Assembly (NCBI GenBank): GCA_014843695.1
Contig: CM026390.1
Location: forward strand, 18,968,466 to 19,032,465
Source of the DNA: Archivesica marissinica
Lineage: Eukaryota > Mollusca > Bivalvia > Venerida > Vesicomyidae
Length of the DNA stretch: 64,000 nt
Direction of reading: 5' to 3'
The notes below the pieces were generated by a model. It was given only the letters and a program-made list of their open reading frames with translations. It was not told the origin of the DNA and made no database searches. Position numbers and translations under genes: made by a program. Positions 43,999-54,303 of this stretch are shown piece by piece. Each line of letters begins with the position of its first letter. Position 1 is the stretch's first letter.

Positions 43999-44903
43999 TC
44001 TAATTGTTAATATTACACATTTATTGTATGATTCCAATGAAATTACCTATCAGTGAAATAATACATTTTTTCCAAGAAAATTTAGAAATTTATCAGTACA
44101 TTAATAAGAGAATATTTGTTTGTCTCGCTGAGTGAATGATCGAATCATATTTCTCCGAATGAACATTGAAAGCAGTATTGCCAATACTTGCGCTAATGTC
44201 CACTGCTTTGAAACAGTGAAAGAATGCACACCCCCCCCCCTCTGCGTGTGTTTTGTATTCCACCGCCGTTGCATGTGGTTTTGTATATTAGCTATTTTCT
44301 GATAATCATGACCAGTTAGTTATAGAATATTATTTGCTAATGTATTTATTCTTGCCTGTCGTTCTAAATATTGACAGCAGACAGAGACTAACATGAACAT
44401 TATAACGGACCTATTTCTTGTGCGAACGTTGACACTAACACGTGTGCGGCTGGTTTATTTGAGTGATATGAGACCCCTGGCAGGGACAGATATATTGAAT
44501 CAAATAATAGCGAGCTCAAAGGGCTCGCTAGCGTAGCGAGATTTGCGGTATCCTTTTTTCGTTTACCGGAAGTTTGGATTGCCGGAAATAGCTACCATCT
44601 ACAGAGAGGTACAGGAGAGATTCACTAACGCAAAGAAATGAAAACGAGGCATAGTGGGGCTTCCCTGTTCTAAGTTATGCCGGTAAGTAATGTTTTGGCT
44701 CATTTTGTATCAGAACATCTATACTATTATGGTACAGTGTAAACAATAAAAATAGATAAATATACATGCCAATTGAACGAATGTAACAACACATCGTTGG
44801 AGACAGTATAATCACAACTGAAATCACCTCTCTTAATTTCGAATCGAAAGAAAAATGGCTGCAATCTGTAAATCGTTTGTTTTCTTAGAATTTACAACCA
44901 ACT
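43999..44903. other. no recognised feature
   Basis: AT-rich DNA with a C run near 44231. It is intronic if the 43551-43730 exon belongs to the channel gene. Confidence 0.4.
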
Positions 44904-46220
44904 CTACCATAGGACGGTGATGCAGTGCTGGAACAGCGATCGTATCCCAAACCTCATAAACAGTATGTGAACTCGACGACTAACCTGATCATTGCAGCTA
45001 CTGATATCAGACGGGGTTACAGGAAGTGTCAAGGATATCGAGTCCGCAATGGAGAAGTCTATATTCTCGGATACGGTCTGAATCCTGTCGGGTGTCTCCA
45101 CAGCCGTGAGCTCGGAGTCGGATATAGACTGTAGCCGGCTTTCTTTCTCATACACAGCTCCACCACTACCAGGTCTTATTGTAGTATTGTTGCTAAGCAG
45201 CAGTGTCACCTTAGAACTCTTTGGTGGAGTGTTGATCTCCTCCACAGATTCCTGTCCACATGGTGGGTCACGTGGAGTTTTGATAGCGTCAATTTCAGCG
45301 AAGTTAGATTGAGTTTTGTTTCGTTTCCATTTAAACCGTTGTAAGAATTCTAATGACTTTTGATTCTTCAGAAATATTTTGCGTTTCAATTCTTTCCTCT
45401 TATGAACCGGAAGTTTAATTCTACTTTGCGCGTGCGAATAATACAAAGTAAAGTTGTTCACAACTATGGGCACTGTAAATGCCACGGTCAGTACGCCACA
45501 CAACACACATACACAGCCAATGATATAACCACCCTCCGTCTTGGGGACCTTGTCTCCATAACCAACAGTAGTCATGGTAACAAGAGCCCACCAGAATCCA
45601 ACAGGAATACTGTCAAACGTTTCGTTTTCGGCGTAAAATATCATACTTGCAAAAATAAGTACTCCTGTAAATAGGAAAATCACCATTAATAATAATTCTT
45701 TCGTTGAAACCTTAATCGTGTATACCAAAATCTTAAACGCACTATAGTGTTTCATAAGTTTGAAGATGCGCAGAATCCGGACTGTGCGTAGTGCCAAGAA
45801 CGCCCTAAACAAGTTACTCGTGTCTTTAGAGGACCCATATGGGTCAATAGTGACCATAATAATGGCTGTGAGATGTGGGGCGAGGCATAGAAGGTCTATA
45901 ATGTTCAAAGGACCCTTCACAAACAGGAATTTACTCGGGGAAAAAAACAACCTAGTTAAATATTCGATTGTAAAATAAGCGGCGCACACGTAATCCATGT
46001 ATGTCATGGCAGGGTGGGGTTCTGTGTCTTCAAACAAATACGTTCCGCTCTCATGCTTTGTACGCACGCACTGGTCCCCGGTCGGTGAGAAGTATGTGTC
46101 GTATTCAGATGAGTTGTGTGGGTTAGCGCCCGGGATTGGAACACGGAACCAGTGGTATGTCTCGAGGCAGAAGATAGCGATGGACATAACAACGAAGAAC
46201 ATGGACAATACGGCGTAAAC
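44904..46220 (-). CDS. Kv channel exon: S1 to S6 and cytoplasmic tail
   Basis: The acceptor is tctatatttacag before GTTTACGCC at 46220. It encodes VYAVLSMFFVVMS onward through all six membrane segments and a Ser/Thr-rich tail. After codon 412 there is a consensus donor, CAG|GTTAGT, at 44985/44984. If unused, the frame runs 26 codons further and stops at 44904. Two C-termini are thus possible. S4 keeps four basic residues at three-residue spacing (R-R-R-K); the outermost arginine of Kv3 is Leu. Confidence 0.92.
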   Translation of the reverse strand, partial: VYAVLSMFFVVMSIAIFCLETYHWFRVPIPGANPHNSSEYDTYFSPTGDQCVRTKHESGTYLFEDTEPHPAMTYMDYVCAAYFTIEYLTRLFFSPSKFLFVKGPLNIIDLLCLAPHLTAIIMVTIDPYGSSKDTSNLFRAFLALRTVRILRIFKLMKHYSAFKILVYTIKVSTKELLLMVIFLFTGVLIFASMIFYAENETFDSIPVGFWWALVTMTTVGYGDKVPKTEGGYIIGCVCVLCGVLTVAFTVPIVVNNFTLYYSHAQSRIKLPVHKRKELKRKIFLKNQKSLEFLQRFKWKRNKTQSNFAEIDAIKTPRDPPCGQESVEEINTPPKSSKVTLLLSNNTTIRPGSGGAVYEKESRLQSISDSELTAVETPDRIQTVSENIDFSIADSISLTLPVTPSDISSCNDQVSRRVHILFMRFGIRSLFQHCITVLW

Positions 46221-48984
46221 CTGTAAATATAGAGTTACATATGAATAACATTATTTTCAAATTTCCAAGCTCTTTCCTCTTATGAACCGGAAGTTTAATT
46301 CTACTTTGCGCGTGCGAATAACACAAAGTAAAGTTGTTCACAACTATGGGCACTGTAAATACCACGGTCAGTACGCCACACAATACACCGACACAGCTAA
46401 TGATATAACCAGTCAATGTGACCCATTAGGTACAACAATTAACATATGAAAACAGCAATTAGTGATCATAATATGGAGAAAGGCAAAAGGAACAAGCACA
46501 CATCACACACCATTTGCGCATCCATCGGCCATTAACATGCATACCGGAAGTAAACATTGTCCTTCCATCGGCCGTTAACATCCATACCGGATGTAAACAC
46601 TTGACTATCGAGTGCACAATCCCACTTGCTCAGTTTTATTTAATGATAGGCCATGCCGCCCACTGTAGCGGTGTGGGTTCGCAGCCTGGCGTATGTCTAT
46701 ATAAGTGGCATGGTTGCCCTGAGACCAGCAGAAGACACACCTCGCCCAAGTTATTCAAATCGCCCATTAAATGGTTACTTGAGTAGCATATATAGTTACA
46801 AGCAAATACCTATAGTTTGCATCCCAGACAAAGGAAAGGTAAGTTCCATTGAATAATCCACATAACGGTGGCCCGTGCAAACAGTAGAAAATAGAACTTA
46901 CCAATATTATTAGGCAAAACTAAAACGTGTATTATTAATAGTATTTACAGTTTATATCGTTGTTTCAAATATTGGAACAGAACGATATAATACAGATATA
47001 TGTAACTTAAAATCGTCCTTCACTTTTACTTCTGATATACATCCTAGAATTATCACTTATTCACACCAAGACCAAACTGGGAATCATTTCGTAATACATT
47101 TGCATTTTCAGGATCATCCATTTGGAATTGATTGCATCACTAAGTTCAAAATGCTCCAACCATCCAACAGTTAAAATTTCTTAAGATGAAACAAAAACAA
47201 TACAAACTACATTTTTTGTAATTACATATTTCTACTATTATTACTTCAAATGATATTATTTCATACATATTTTCAAGATACCTCCATAAGTCATATCTGC
47301 CCATTGTTATATATATATTTATTGTCATTAATTGTTTCATTCCCCTTTTCTACTCTACTAGCCAAATCCATATATCATCATATTCCATAAAGCATATTAT
47401 ATATAGTTTCTCTACTTTTCCAACTTTTACATTACTATATAATTCTATATGTGTAGTCTTATAGTCACTTTTGATTGCATTTTATTTGTATATATGTTGA
47501 GGTCCTCGTGGTAGATTAACTTTTGTTACATGAGTTCTCTCGTGAAATAAAGTCTTTATTATTATTCTTAGTATATTATGGGGAATTCAGCAGTTTTATT
47601 AGATTGGTACTTTTGTATTTAACCATATTTAATTGCAAATCAATAGTACATGTGTCATACGCGTAATGATACAATACATAGCATGAAAATACAAATGGTT
47701 AAACCTTGACCCGAGTAATTTTCCACAAATAGTCTCGGGGGAATTTCCAATTTTCGGATATTTTACAGATTTTCGCCGTTTTTATAATTTTCGCCAAACT
47801 GAATTTTTATTAGCCAATTTTGCAATATTGTCGCCATTGGCGTGGCTGGCGATTGGCAGCACGGGCCCTGCGTTTGGGCCACACGTTTTAACAACATTAG
47901 ACAACGGCCCGCACCAGAATGGTATATACTAAACTATTCTATTCTATTCATCCCAATAACTTGAGAGGAAACACTCACTGTTGCTCAAGTATTCTCTTTA
48001 GTTCTGTATTCGGAGCAGTATTTTAAATGTCTTAAGACGTAAATAAAAGTATACAAAATAATTGACTTTATTTATTTTACAGCGATTGCAAAAGATGCTT
48101 TAGCAACTTATATCAATCACTCGTTGGCGCGGAGGAAACCGGAGTACCAACATATATCCACACCAGTCCAATCTGGCGACCATCGTACCATCTCATATAC
48201 TTCACGATCCGAGGATCGAACCATCGGATAGTCGATGTAATTAAAGTAGATTAGTCCGGCATATATATTTCTAGGCGATGTCAAACTTAAGCATGCATTA
48301 CGATAGTGTATTTACTTACCACGTCAGAGTGATATGTATATACTTTGCCACGCAGTGTATGCCATGTATGTTCAACTCTGACTGCTCTAATCTCTAGAGG
48401 GGTCCTAATAGGTTGGGTATCAAAGCATTATTATGGACAAACTGAATAACCCAATACATAATTCAAGAACTGTATTAAACACCAGTGTAGTATAGGCACA
48501 GCTTACACTGTAATCAATCAATATAAATTATATACATGCAGTAAATCAGCTGTACGAAAATAACTCTGAGGAGAAGAATTATATAAGACTATGTATTCTA
48601 ATCCTGTTTCTGTATTCTGATTATGTGTGATTGTTCAATATGTATTATATTGGGAAATAAAATATGTTTAAACTAAAATAACTCTGCATTTATATATTAC
48701 TTATCCTGGATTTTGCACATATTTACATTGTACGCATATAACTGTAAAATGAATTACATAACCTTGGCTCCTCTGGAGGTGGACGGTTCCTCTATAAACT
48801 GCCAAACTCTGTGTTTAAATATCTGATAATTAGTTGCATTCTCTGACCAAGTCTCCATGTCATGCTGCTGTGTAAAGTTGTCATCCAAAGCTGCCAGCGT
48901 CTCCCTATGGTCCTTAAACTTGCTATAGTGTCCCCAACAACACGGTTCGATATCTAACTCCGTTAAACCCCAGAAATCCAACTC
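44904..48984 (-). CDS. Shaw/Kv3-like voltage-gated potassium channel (two exons, N-terminus missing)
   Basis: Exon 48763-48984 joins exon 44904/44985-46220 in phase 0. The product is a six-segment plasma-membrane potassium channel subunit, expected to form tetramers. It has the end of the T1 assembly domain (FWGL, EPCCW), S1 (SMFFVVMSIAIFCLETY), S2 (YVCAAYFTIEYLTRL), S3 (NIIDLLCLAP) and S4 (LRTVRILRIFKLMKH). S5 is LLLMVIFLFTGVLIFASMI and the pore is FWWALVTMTTVGYGD. S6 contains the motif FTVPIVVNNF, where most Kv channels have PVPVIVNNF. The T1 and pore-flanking sequences are closest, by my reading, to the Shaw/Kv3 group. The start codon and first part of T1 must lie in an exon I could not find. 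Confidence 0.93.
46271..46410 (-). pseudogene. 140-bp partial duplicate of the Kv S6 exon region in its own intron
   Basis: This segment matches 45391-45530 over exactly 140 bases with six mismatches and no gaps. It encodes GYIISCVGVLCGVLTVVFTV and PIVVNNFTLCYSHAQ in an open frame. Four codons differ in amino acid from the parent (G to S, C to G, A to V, Y to C). No splice acceptor or donor abuts it, so it is more likely a recent dead duplication than an alternative exon. It lies 50 bases upstream (in gene direction) of the true exon. Confidence 0.9.
46411..47039. other. Kv intron, short direct repeat
   Basis: A loosely duplicated phrase (ccatcggccattaacatgca / ccatcggccgttaacatcca) lies at about 46520 and 46566. 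No gene is recognised. Confidence 0.45.
47040..47580 (+). mobile_element. possible LINE 3'-end remnant
   Basis: The segment ends with an aataaagtctttattattatt run, typical of the 3' end of CR1-like LINEs. Upstream sequence has no recognisable reverse transcriptase. It lies within the Kv intron. Confidence 0.3.
48065..48225 (-). mobile_element. tRNA-Glu-like SINE, head-truncated
   Basis: It matches the family from tttatttattttacagcga to gatccgaggatcgaacc, where the tRNA head is lost. It lies in the Kv intron. Confidence 0.8.
48763..48984 (-). CDS. Kv channel exon: end of T1 domain and T1-S1 linker
   Basis: The acceptor tactgttttacag precedes GAGTTGGAT at 48984, and AAG|GTTATG is the donor at 48763/48762. 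Exactly 74 codons encode ELDFWGLTELDIEPCCWGHY, RETLAALDD and VWQFIEEPSTSRGAK. The CC of EPCCW belongs to the zinc-binding T1 motif of Shaw, Shab and Shal channels. Both ends are phase 0, and the junction reads SRGAK-VYAVLSMFF as in the family. Confidence 0.93.
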
Positions 48985-49359
48985 CTGTAAAACAGTATAT
49001 CGAAAAGTGAGACTTGATTTACTAGTAACCTTTAGCATCGCTGTAGGCGAAATAAGCAGATAACAAATGTGTAATATTGTTATAATGTTTCCTAGAAAGT
49101 AGTGCGGATTTGAATGAAATGTCAGATAAGAAAACTATCAAGACTTAAAAGTTACGTTACAAACTTATAACAAGTAACATGGGTCAGAATAGCATGGATT
49201 TATGGCTCCGTTGTTATAAACTGTTCTCAAATCGTAACCTCAAATCAGTCTAGCATTTTATTCAAAAACCAGTTTGGGCTTAGAAAAGTGAAGTCTTAAA
49301 TTGATTGTGTATTTGTCTTAAACTGTATTATAAACAAGATAATTAAAAATAAAAAAATA
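48985..49359. other. Kv upstream intron, nothing recognised
   Basis: AT-rich DNA. The exon with the start of the T1 domain is not visible here or further upstream to the window end. Confidence 0.4.
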
Positions 49360-51160
49360 AAGGTTTATACTGCATTTGTTGATTTCCAGAAAGCATTCGA
49401 CCATGTTTGTTGAAATGATATATAGCTTAACATAAAACTGTTGCGAAGCATGTATTGTAGTGTAAAATATGGTGTAAGGGTAAATGGTTCACTCACTGAG
49501 AATTGCGACTTACATGGGTGTGAAACAAGGGAACTACTATCCCCATTATTGTTTGTTTTATTCATTAATGCTATGCATGAACATTTACAAAATGACACCA
49601 TAGATGACTTTACAATTGATGAATTGCAGATGTGTTTACTAGTATATGCTGTTGATATGGATTTATTTTCATACACTAAGGATGTATTGCAAATACTTTT
49701 AAACAGGTTGAACAATTATTGTGAAAATTTAGGATTAACACTAATAGAACTATGGGTATGGTCGTTAAACAAGGTAATCGACATAAAAATTCTATTTTAT
49801 AATGACCAGCGGCTAGATATTGTTCAAACATTTCATACAGAATAGAACAAGAACAGAACAACATTTTATTATCAGACTTGTACATAGTACATAATCATAT
49901 TTATGTGTTACATTGTCTCTTGGAATTAACTTTAAACTTTATTTATTTTACAATTGCGAAGCAAGTTCTAACAACTTATATTAATCACTCTCGTTGGCGC
50001 GGATGAAAGCGTAAATGTGATCATTCGTGTGGGAGAAAACCGGAGTACCCGGAGAAAACCCACCTGTCCGATATGGCGACCATCGTACCATCTCACATAC
50101 TTCCCGTTCCGAGGATCGAACCCGGGTTGCATTGGTGAGAAGCGAGCGCGCTAACCTAACCTAACCTCTTGGTATTACTGAAAAATTAAAACTAGTTGAT
50201 ACCATGGTGTTACCTACTTTAAATTATGGGGTTTTCATAAGGCTCCCGATATTGAGCGCATTCTTTTACACTTTCTAAAACAGGCTCTTGGCGTTCGTCA
50301 ACAGACGATTAAAGCTGTTGCATACGGTCGAATGCCAGTATTTGTAATGCGTAAAATAAGAATAATTAAATTCTGGCATCGTCCCCGATTCTAGTTTGCA
50401 TAAGATGTTCCATGTAGCTGGTGCTAAGGTAATCTAGTAAATAATTATTCTATCAATGTAAAACGGTTGTTGTTTGATTTGGGACTTCAATACCTTTGGG
50501 GGGAAATTTTAACATTAGTAATCATCAAATCAATAACGTAATACAAGGCATTAGAGATCAATATGTGCAACAGTGGCTTGCAGCACATCTCCTAATCTTG
50601 ATAGTTATAATAAATTTAAAAGTGAAATGAGCATGGAAAACTATTTTAAGAACTATTGTGGACGTCAAATATAGAATAGCATTATCTAGAGTTCGATGTT
50701 CTGCTCATAGATTAGCCATAGAAGAAGGAAGGTTTAGAAATATTGAAAACAGCCAACGATTATGTACTACATGCGAGTTGTTGAGTCCGAATATCACTAT
50801 ATTTTGGTGTGTCCATTTTATTCCAGCTTAAGATCACTCTACTTCAAAAGATATTTCAATACATGGCCAAACTTATGGGTAATTAAAAAGCTGGCTAAAT
50901 TTATAGATATTTATACAGTTAAAAGGGATTAGTTTATGTATTATTGTATAATGAGTAGAGTAACAGTATTACTTTAGATTTAAATAATTAATATTTAATT
51001 TATTTCCCATTAATATACAAGTATTAAATTAGTGTTGTAGTTGTATAATATATCATGCTTTTCTGATTGTTTGTAAATAACCACCAAGCATGTTACTTGG
51101 CGATGAACATGTTTTGTTTTTACCAATTAAATTCTTTCACTTTATTTGACTTGTCATTAA
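49360..51160 (+). pseudogene. decayed LINE with reverse transcriptase and C-terminal region
   Basis: From about 49363 the frame reads YTAFVDFQKAFDHV, then stops; 49441-49845 holds SPLLFVLFINAMHEHLQND and a catalytic region reading VYAVDMDLFSYT, where the usual YADD is YAVD. After a SINE insertion at 49929-50155, ERILLHFLKQALGVRQQTIK-like thumb sequence continues. A C-terminal region (RFRNIE...CTTCEL) follows at about 50650-50830 with many stops. It is dead and multiply broken. Confidence 0.85.
49929..50155 (-). mobile_element. tRNA-Glu-like SINE inserted in the decayed LINE
   Basis: A - strand copy from actttatttattttacaatt to gcgagcgcgctaacc. The end is followed by three ctaacc units, which look like slippage. 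It splits the LINE relic. Confidence 0.85.
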
Positions 51161-51205
51161 ATTGCTACAAACGTTAAAAGAAATAACTATTTTGTAATTC
51201 TTCTA

Positions 51206-51365
51206 AACTTTATTTATTCTACAACAATTGCGAAACATGCTTTAACAACTGATATTATTCACTCTCGTTGGCGCGGATGAAAGCGTTATTGTGTTCATTC
51301 GTGTGGGAGGAAACCGGAATACCCGAAGAAAACTGACCTGTCCAATCTAGCGGCCATCGTGCCAA
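51206..51365 (-). mobile_element. tRNA-Glu-like SINE, head-truncated
   Basis: It matches from actttatttattctacaaca to cgaagaaaactgacctgtcc and a little beyond. The tRNA head is missing. Confidence 0.8.
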
Positions 51366-51446
51366 CCATTATATTGCAATAATATCAAGACATTTTTGTT
51401 TAGTACGTGACATATTTACCAGTATATAAAAGTGCACACATATATC

Positions 51447-51895
51447 GCAGGTTCGATCCTCAGTCTGACCCTAATAATAGCAACAGTAATTCGGGACAAT
51501 AAACCGAGGTTTCACGTATTGGTGCTTTAAACCGAGTATGTAAAAGAACCAAGGGTGCTTCTGGAATGGGAGCGTTGTCCCGATTAACTATAAATGTGTG
51601 TGTTTTACGTTTATTTATCGTCGCTACCGGTTGTCCAAATGATCGACACCTCCTGAATAGATTAGTCATTTTAGATTGTTGGAGGATAGTGCAATGATAC
51701 CGATAGAGACCCATTCTAGAGTCACATCTGGTTCTTTTACGTGCACGGTGTAAAGCACCGACACGAGACCTCGGTTTAAAGTCCCATCTGAAAGACTGTT
51801 AATTTTATTATGGTCAGACGGTTACCAGTCCAGCGTGTTACCACTGGACTACAGATCCGTCCGTGATTAACGATAAATAAACGTATCCCCTATAT
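51447..51895 (+). mobile_element. tRNA-Thr-headed SINE, older copy interrupted by a younger one
   Basis: The segment 51447-51593 (caggttcgatcctcagtctg to ccgattaac) and the piece 51872-51895 (gattaacgataaataaacg) are two halves of a diverged + strand copy. The second SINE sits between them with a gattaac duplication. Confidence 0.8.
51594..51871 (-). mobile_element. tRNA-Thr-headed SINE nested in an older copy
   Basis: It is a - strand copy from tgtgtgttttacgtttattt to the head ending ctacagatccgtccgt, with a small deletion at box B (gtcagacggttaccagtcc). It is flanked by gattaac on both sides. Confidence 0.87.
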
Positions 51896-52302
51896 GGATA
51901 TACGCTCAGTAGTTTTAATCTTTATTAAAGTCTCATCTATGTACATACATGTAATGCAAACACAAATGTAAATAATCAGATTAAAAGTACATAGCCATTC
52001 TGAATAGAATTATAAGAGACATATTGCAACAAAACATATCACATTATAAAATCCCACACTACTATTAGTTAATGCTTATTTACATTCTAAAGCCAAGAAA
52101 CAGTTGCTAATTTATATTTAAATACGAAATAAAACAAAATGGTATAAAACACTGAATCGAAAAACAAGCACTAGTGCGCTATTAAGAAATATTTAAAAAA
52201 ATCAGTTATCACCCAGGATCAGATCGAGAATGACCTAATTAGCAGCTGCTTCTTGTAGTCTGTAAAAATCATAGATATATAGTAATTAATACAAAAAGGG
52301 CA
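51896..52302. other. 3' flank of the - strand LINE fragment
   Basis: AT-rich DNA directly downstream of the - strand frame ending at 52303; probably the LINE 3' UTR. No gene. Confidence 0.4.
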
Positions 52303-52950
52303 TTATTTACAAAGGTAAAAGTAACGACGCTGTAGTATATTAAAACAGGTTTTGGCACAAAGTCTTATCACTGATTGATTACTGAATAGAAATAGAAATT
52401 GATCACGTTTTGTCATATTACAGAAATTATGGTCAGCTAATATTGCCTTCTGCAATAGTAAAGTTCTTAGATCATTATATATGGCACATTCCAATAAAAC
52501 GTGATGTTCATCTTCTATCACATTACAAAAAGGACATTTACGATCGTCTAATCTTAAATTCTCATACCTTCCGGTTTCTATACGGATTGGTGCAACACCG
52601 CATCTAAATTTACTAAATGCCGACCTGTGTCGTGTAGGTAAAATCATTTTACAATATTCCTCAGTTTCAAATACATGCTTAATCTTACAATACGTTCTTA
52701 ATTTGTTACGACCTCGTCCAGTAGTACCATGAATGCTATTTATAGAGGCATACCAATCTGTTATATATTTGTTCATACCAAATTTTTCCACACATTCGAC
52801 ACAATGAGGCTTAGAAATTGGAGCAGATAAGTTACAAAATTCTGCAAAATCAATATCCGTAAAATGTTTCTTAACAAAATAGAACCAGTTTTTACAGTAT
52901 GTGTGTAGACGTATTGATTGAGTAGGTAACGTAGTGCTATAGTGAACCAT
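52303..52950 (-). pseudogene. LINE C-terminal fragment with intact 215-codon frame
   Basis: The frame encodes a C-terminal LINE region. It has YCKMILPTRHRSAFSKFRCG followed by RKCPFCNVIEDEHHVLLECA, a C-x2-C...H...C zinc-finger-like element. An in-frame stop directly precedes the first ATG, and the reverse transcriptase is missing. Despite the open frame this is a 5'-truncated retrotransposon end, comparable with the remnant at 39600-39770. An unlinked host gene is unlikely. Confidence 0.8.
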
Positions 52951-53272
52951 TTACGTTAAGTTGTTATCGACAACAGATGTTGCTATCACTTATTAAACGG
53001 GAAAACAAACAAATGTAATTATGATAATTATAATAACCACTTCGATCATTAGCTTCCAATTAAAAGCACACTTTAAAAATCTCTAAAATAGTGACAACAG
53101 GTTCTTGGAACAGAACTAATTTAAATTACTGACCAACTTTCGAGTGAACGCCCTGACCCCAACATAGGAATTAGCATGCATTCATCTATTCACAATCCAC
53201 GACGATTTGAATCTTGTTTACATAAACACTCATGTGACATTGAATAAATTCCGATCAGCATTGACGATATCT

Positions 53273-53391
53273 AAATGTTCATCCAATGATCTCATGATAT
53301 AAAATGTATGGCATTCAAATGTACCTCGTAATCAGCGTACATGTATATATGTACCATTTGTAATACTAATATGCTAGAAGATGAATATCAT
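53273..53391. repeat. 119-bp direct repeat, copy 1
   Basis: It is almost identical to 53723-53845 (aaatgttcatccaatgatct to gaagatgaatatcatttt). The offset is 450 bases. Confidence 0.95.
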
Positions 53392-53722
53392 TTTTTTTTT
53401 ATTATTTTGAGGCCCCTTTTCGAGTAACCCCGTTTATTTCTTTCATGTATGTACATAAAAAGCATTTACACAATGTTACAACATTAATGATATCATAAGA
53501 CGTTTGCCTTCCATGTATATACACAAAAGGGTTATTTCTGGATAAGTATCCCTAGTTTGAAAAATAAATTGTAAAGCAAAAAAGAGAAGGGTGAAGAAAA
53601 AGAAAAAAGCATATGGGTGATCGTTTCCATTTATTTATTTTCAAATTACACAAATAGAGGAATTAATTGATTATATAAACGCTACCCACTTGGAGTTGTA
53701 TTTTTCTAATTTGTCTGTTCGT

Positions 53723-53845
53723 AAATGTTCATCCAATGATCTCATGATATAAAATGTATGGCATTCAAATGTACCTCGTAATCAGCGTACATGTATATAT
53801 GTACCATATTGTAATACTAATATGCTAGAAGATGAATATCATTTT
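53723..53845. repeat. 119-bp direct repeat, copy 2
   Basis: Second copy of the 53273 segment, with only one or two indels at gtaccat(a)ttg. Confidence 0.95.
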
Positions 53846-54205
53846 CTACTAAATTTATCAAAGCCGATATAACGAACTATGAAATAATTAATTATGCTAA
53901 TAAGGGAATAGTTGTGTTGTTCAGTGTAAGATTGGAATTTATCTCATCGAGTGAGTTTTGAAATAGTGTATTTTCACGAGTGTGTGTGGGTGTGGGGGGG
54001 GGGAAGCTTCGATTCGATACTAACTGTTTCGGGAAATCACGAGATGAGATAAGATCCAGTCTTAACCTGAAAAACACAAATGACGTCATACACTCAGCGT
54101 TATGACGTCACGAAAGGTTGATTAGGAACTGACTAATAAAGTAGTGTATTAGGCAGGCAGTGTTTGACCAGTGTATTACGTATGCAAGTAGGATGTAGAG
54201 GATAT

Positions 54206-54303
54206 TTGTGTTTATTAGTGTAAGATAGGATTTTATTCCATCGAGTGATCACCGAAATTTGTATTTCCACGAGTCGCTGTATCTTACATTAATAAACACA
54301 ACT
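54206..54303. mobile_element. short fold-back element
   Basis: The ends tgtgtttattagtgtaagat and tcttacattaataaacaca are inverted. A related, more diverged half lies at about 53915-53965 (cagtgtaagattggaattta). Confidence 0.55.

Noticed and set aside
46004..46192. 62-codon - strand frame rich in Ser, Thr and His
   Set aside because: An alternative frame of the confirmed Kv exon.
46514..46856. Two overlapping + strand frames of 90 and 67 codons
   Set aside because: They lie in the Kv intron over a small direct repeat with no domain similarity.
50151..50168. Telomere-like TTAGG-type repeats (ctaacc x3)
   Set aside because: Only three units at the damaged end of a SINE whose normal sequence contains ctaacca; slippage is the simpler explanation.
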